A model generated the notes under the pieces. The model did no database searches. It worked only from the letters and a program-made list of their open reading frames with translations, and had not been told where the DNA came from. A program made the translations under genes and the position numbers. From positions 362,662,605-362,726,604 of the forward strand of contig OX422216.1 in NCBI GenBank assembly GCA_949130495.1: 64,000 nt of DNA, in the 5' to 3' direction. Below, in pieces: positions 59,901 to 64,000 of the stretch (positions are counted from its first letter, which is position 1; every line of letters begins with the position of its first letter). This DNA is from Sambucus nigra. Taxonomy: Eukaryota; Streptophyta; Magnoliopsida; Dipsacales; Adoxaceae.

Positions 59901-60353
59901 AATGACTCGTTTACTAAATTGCGAGTCCCTACTAGTCCAAAAAGCCCCCGTAACCCAAACATTACCATAGGGTACTTAATGCTAACTATTTCGGCCATTC
60001 TTAACCCAATCGCGCACTCGAAATCTCCATCCGAGTCACTTATCTAAAATTCACTAATTAAACCCAACACATTTCATTACATGTGTTTTCCAATTAAAAT
60101 ATTTTCCTTTGTCGCTTTACCTAACTGTGACATGTAATTAAAATAATCCCACTCACATTCTTAGTCTCGTAAGAAAATATAATCCATGTAAATATTAATC
60201 TGACACAATATAATATTTACTATTCACTTTATATTCTGAATTTATTCAATTACACTCATAAATTCAAAAATTACTATTCATAGTAATTACTCAAATAACC
60301 AAATTACGCCCACCTTTGTACTTTAAATATCTTTAAAAGTACGGGGTATTAAA
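56912..60353 (-). repeat. 5' LTR of LARD-like copy 2 (3442 bp)
   Basis: Plus-strand TGTGACAACCCG to GGGGTATTAAA (a mutated TTACA). Full-length and uninterrupted; it shows the pre-insertion state of the solo-LTR site at about 58793. A polypyrimidine stretch (59762-59820) is shared with the other LTR. Confidence 0.9.
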
Positions 60354-60761
60354 ATGTGTCGTTCGAACGATACTTCGCGAGTCAGCTTCCAGTCGCTCAG
60401 ATGAGAGCGCTTGTCTCTCGAACGAGAGAGGTTGTCGCTAGAAACGAAGAAATGAAAATAATTTTTTTTTTATTTTGTCTATAAATACTCCGCCTCAAAA
60501 CCTTTTAAACAAGATTTGATGAAAAACTCCGCTCCAGCACTTAGAAAATATTATGTAAGAAATATCCCAACACTCTAAGTGAATCATTAAGGTGCTTAAA
60601 CACAACCTTACCAAAATTTATCTCGCGGAGGTTTGAATGTTGAAGAAATTTGATATTCAGATCCGTTTTGACGCATGATTGAACTTGAATAAGTCTTCGA
60701 TGGTTATAGTAGTATACATAATACTCTCATGTAAGATGGACAATAAAATAATGTCCTTGCG
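60354..60761 (-). repeat. Sirevirus copy B 3' LTR, right part
   Basis: Starts with the target duplication ATGTG and GTCGTTCGAACGAT (60358-60371), and carries the CTCTCG-AA-CGAGAG hairpin (60415-60428). Co-linear with 11240-11585 of copy A up to the boundary with the polypurine tract. Confidence 0.8.
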
Positions 60762-61085
60762 AATATCCCCCTATGTCTATGCCGATAAAAAAAAAATATG
60801 AATTATCAAATCAAAAAGCCTATAAAAATCTAATACCCTCCCATGAAACCAAAATTGAAAAGGTACTAAAATGCTAGTATTTCTTCAAAAAATCTTCAAC
60901 ATCAAATCTTCAAATCTTCAAGTCTTTGTCATCAGGGTGTGCAACATAATTATCTTTAATATTTGTACCTACACACATGAGATGAAGCAAATACCTTCGT
61001 GACTCATCGAGTAAAATGATATAAGAATAAATCAGTCAATAATCGAATCTCCCCCATTGTTAAAAAAATCCCCCATAATTCGTTT
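60762..61085 (-). promoter_or_regulatory. Multiple polypurine tracts before Sirevirus copy B 3' LTR
   Basis: Minus-strand CATAGGGGGATATT beside the LTR (60766-60775), then ATGGGGGAG-like tracts at 61049-61057 and 61069-61077 and GGGGAAAACG near 61081. Same layout as copy A. Confidence 0.75.
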
Positions 61086-62278
61086 TCCCCTTTTTATTTG
61101 ACCGAAATAGACAAGGAAACGAATAAACAAAATAAACATGGAGTTTTCCCGACAAATATGCATAGTAAATATAGATCAACCTAAGATCATGCAAAGTAAT
61201 CCTTAAAGGCATCCATACACTATTTTTGATTTTTCAATTTTCCATACAAAAATGCAAAACCAATTTTACAAAAACCACCCACCATGAATTAAGACTAAGA
61301 CAACCAAATCATGAAAATGTAATGAATGGGTGTGAACATATTTGATAATCAAAGAAATCAAAAAATAGTGTAAGCCTAATGAATGAATCTAAAAAATTCT
61401 CCTTAGGTGTCAAAAGTTATGAATTTAAATGACATTGACTCAATTCATTAACACATCAAAGTCAAGAATGATTCCCACACCAATGACGTCTCAAACTATG
61501 TAAATACTTTTTCATGACGCTGTTAGGCAGTGGAATCCCGTTTTTCATTTCTTTCCATCCAAACTCCCTAATAAATAATAATCATTTATTTTTTCTTTTG
61601 AGGTGGACCATTTTTGGCATATTTATCTTTTTATTGCCTTAAATTATTTCGGGCTCTTTTAAAATGTGGCTTTCACGATGAGTTGATTTTTTACTCTCGT
61701 AACCCTTTTCTCGTGTTTCTCTGTTCATTTTTTGTTTTATTTAAATCCTCACGGAAAACGGTTTTTAGATACACTACTTCCATTGTAATGTTTTATCCCA
61801 TATGGTTCGTTTTAAAGACAAAATTGATATGATAACACTCGGACCAATATGTGATAAGCAAGTACAATAATCAAACAAATTTCTGCAAGTGTGCATTAAA
61901 GGAACTCATGAGTCAAACATGTAGGTAGTAATAACTAATCACATCTCAATGACTCCAAACATTGTAAAGTACATTAATTAAATGATGATGCATATCAATG
62001 CATTATAAAATCGCCACATGGATATGGAATGAAATTGTGACTCAGTCATCCTAAATGTCCATTCTTATACGGTGTAAAACAAAATACAATTTTTTTTTGT
62101 CTTTTTAAAAAAAATTATCAAAAATATTTTTTTTGTATTTTTCAAAAAAATAAAATCTTTTTGAACTTTTTAAAAAATATATCAAAACTAGAAAACATAA
62201 CTACAAAAAGGTACACACTATCAATAGGAAAAAATATCAACATGAAAAACATATTATGCTAGCAAATAAGTCTAAACC
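61086..62278 (-). other. Non-coding internal tail of Sirevirus copy B
   Basis: No pol or envelope-like coding was recognised; homopolymer-rich text at 62090-62180. The first part (to about 61400) is shared with copy A. Confidence 0.5.
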
Positions 62279-64000
62279 TCAACCGTTAGGTGCGATGGAG
62301 TTTTCCAAAGGTGGTGACATCCTATGAAAAACATCCATCAAATCATATGAAGTCTTGACTAGAAACTTTACCTGCTCCCTAATATGTGCAAACTCTCTCA
62401 TGTAATCATTCGGAGCATCACGTGTGGGTGCATGTGTGTGAACATGTGTAATACCAAAACGTGACACGTGACCCAACTTAGAATAAAACTCCATAAGGTG
62501 TTCTCTCTTCTTGCAATGTGTGAAAACATAAATAGGACTAGTTACACCTCTCTCAAAATGTCTATGGCACACTCTATTATTAGGAACGGGATGCCTATGT
62601 GGGTTGCGATGAAAGTCATATGGATCTATAACAAACTTGGGAACTGGCTTGGGTGTAACATGTGAGGTGGACACACTATCATGACCTATTCCTCAACTCT
62701 CCCCATCACCCAAAACGGGATGGAGACCCATCTTTCAAACCTTTTTAGATGCGTTCTCTAAAGGAAATTTGACCTCCCGAGCACGTTCGACATCTCTCTC
62801 GAGATGGGATACCCGTGTCATCTGACTAAACTGTTGGTCAAATCACTATTTTCCCTATCTAATGCAATAAATTGTTTACTCAGAGAAACCTTCACTTTCT
62901 TGAGTTGACCTACTTTCACCTTCAACCGCCTCAAACTCTCTAATTATCTCTCCAAAACTCTCACCCTCAAACCTAACTCCTTACTTAATTTTTTAGTCCT
63001 TAAGGTCTCGTTGTACAAGTCTCTAAATGAAATTTGGAGCTCACTTTCATCTCCACTTTGACACTCACTATCACCCTTAATCAAAACTACCATCCTCTTC
63101 AGGGGTATCACGTGCACAAGTATCCTCATCGTTGTGGGACAAACTAGGTGTGCTCACGTGTCTAGCTAAAAAGGTGATAAATTTCCCATTTGAGAACTTA
63201 TCCCTGAAATCTTTCATCTCTTCCTCATTATCTCTTAAAGTGGATGTCATGGAAATTTTCTTGCCCTTTATTCTTAGCCTAGTGGGACACTCAAAGGCTA
63301 TATGCTGCCTACCTTCACACTCAAAACACTTCTCTTCCTCCTCTGTCTCACCCTCTTTCTCACCGCTCGCTTTTGCCTCATTTTTATTTTTCTCAAAAAA
63401 TATTTTATTCGAAGAATTTTGTTTGGAAAATTTGATAATATTTTTAAAAAAAATCGCAAGCATGGCCATATCAAAATCAACCTCACCCTCAGAGTCGGAC
63501 TCACAAATATTCACTTTCTTTTTCTTCTCTCTCGAGGACACTTCCTCTCCCATTCCAGAATGGGATTTAAGTGTTGTCCTTATATCCTTAGGGTTGACAG
63601 TGTCAGGAAACATGTCAATTTCATAGGTTTGGAGGTCTCCTACCAGCTCTTCTAATTTTAAATTCCCCAAACCACCAAAGGTAATAAAAATAGTCACTTT
63701 TGCGATAAAATGTTTAGGCAGTGATCTTAAAATATTTTTAACCACTCGAGCATTAGTATGGACTCAACAAGATTGAAACTGGTGTTGACAATGTTAGATA
63801 AACGTGCGTAAAAATTATCAAAAGACTCAGATTCAAGTATGGTAATCATTTTAAATTGAGCAGTTAAATTTTAAATTTTAGACTCTTTGACCACATTTGT
63901 GCCTTCGTGGGTAAGTTGTAAAATGTCCCACGCTTCTTTTGATGTGGTGCACGTCATAATACGTCGGAACTCCTCAGGAGGGACTACTCCATAAATTGAA
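62279..64000 (-). pseudogene. gag: Sirevirus gag, partial, several frameshifts
   Basis: Continues beyond the window. From 64000 down: a UBN2-type capsid segment (CTTSKEAWDILQLTHEGTN), KILRSLPKHF-like text, LKLEELVGDLQTYE, an acidic/basic spacer, then a zinc knuckle CFECEGRQHIAFEC (63077-63745 frame). Next comes a coiled-coil region (SELQISFRDLYNETLRTKKL, 62944-63129 frame) and, at 62674-62279, a second decayed knuckle (VFTHCKKREHLMEFYSKLGH, with Cys replaced). This long gag with a coiled coil and two knuckles is typical of Sireviruses. Frame changes near 63077 and 62940 and stops disable it. Protease and integrase do not follow as expected. Confidence 0.85.

Larger units (their letters stand above)
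46870..60353 (-). mobile_element. Large non-coding LTR element (LARD-like), copy 2
   Basis: Minus-strand element: 5' LTR 60353-56912, primer site 56909-56898, non-coding interior of 3.6 kb, pre-PPT box and polypurine tract (53356-53314), 3' LTR 53311-46870 (itself interrupted by a solo LTR). Target duplication ACGTG (46865-46869) and ATGTG (60354-60358), one mismatch. The primer site two bases from the LTR, the TGTAATACCCCG terminus and the pre-PPT box resemble LARD-like copy 1, though the LTR bodies differ, so these are related families, not the same one. Confidence 0.88.
46229..64000 (-). mobile_element. Sirevirus (Ty1/copia), copy B, gag present but pol missing, split by a LARD-like element
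   Basis: On the minus strand: gag (from beyond 64000 to 62279), a non-coding 1.5 kb, multiple polypurine tracts (61085-60766), and the 3' LTR in two parts (60761-60354 and 46869-46229). The gap between the LTR parts is exactly the LARD-like element 46870-60353. No protease, integrase, RT or RNase H was found between gag and 3' LTR, so this is a gag-only derivative or a large deletion. The zinc knuckles and repeated PPTs place it in the Sirevirus group. Confidence 0.8.

Noticed and set aside
52660..59905. Pair of Ser/Phe/Leu-rich ORFs that look like membrane peptides (52660-52863 and 59708-59905)
   Set aside because: Again duplicated LTR positions, and the hydrophobic part is just a translated polypyrimidine tract.
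63132..63655. Plus-strand ORFs of 164 and 117 codons opposite the Sirevirus gag
   Set aside because: Shadows of the Glu/Lys-rich gag on the other strand; no motif of their own.

Overview
This window looks like plant nuclear heterochromatin, AT-rich and almost entirely built from nested LTR retrotransposons. The families point to an angiosperm, probably a eudicot, but the species cannot be told. They are a Tekay/Del-type chromovirus with long LTRs, a Tat-type Ty3/gypsy element with dual RNase H and an antisense plant-mobile-domain gene, Sirevirus-type Ty1/copia pieces, an older copia element, and two large non-coding LTR elements (LARD-like). I see no intact host gene, tRNA, rRNA or CRISPR array. 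Nearly every coding stretch carries stops or frameshifts.

Layout. 1-2482: degraded Ty3/gypsy gag-protease-RT on the minus strand, cut by the window edge. 3361-4000: four diverged ~170 bp tandem units. 4741-25090: one old copia element in three pieces (integrase 4741-5459, RT 14533-15348, RNase H 24544-25090). The first gap holds a Tekay/Del element (5460-14532, LTRs 2.3 and 1.85 kb) whose RNase H and most of its integrase were replaced by a Sirevirus 3' fragment (about 10548-12220). The second gap holds a LARD-like element (15349-24543) flanked by near-identical 5 bp target duplications.

26090-40777: a nearly complete 14.7 kb Tat-type element on the minus strand. In transcription order it has 5' LTR, primer-binding site, gag, protease, RT, RNase H, a second archaeal-type RNase H, integrase, an antisense gene, polypurine tract and 3' LTR. 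The antisense gene (28343-32757, plus strand) encodes a degraded plant-mobile-domain protein with several phase-0 exons, a seven-copy 56 bp intronic tandem repeat and a coiled-coil C-terminus. It is the most interesting locus here.

40859-46228: old sequence with a weak Tat-like LTR/PBS/gag start near 42390 and otherwise nothing recognisable. 46229-64000: a Sirevirus on the minus strand that has gag but no visible pol before its 3' LTR. That LTR is split by a second LARD-like element (46870-60353, target duplication ACGTG/ATGTG), and the left LTR of that element is itself split by a related solo LTR (48729-51747, duplication TAGGG/CAGGG). This gives three nested layers with readable order.

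The Tekay element and both LARD-like elements share a small inverted-repeat box (AATTTC-N6-GAAATT) just before the polypurine tract, and a methionine-initiator-type primer site. This suggests that the non-coding elements were mobilised by Tekay/Del-like machinery.
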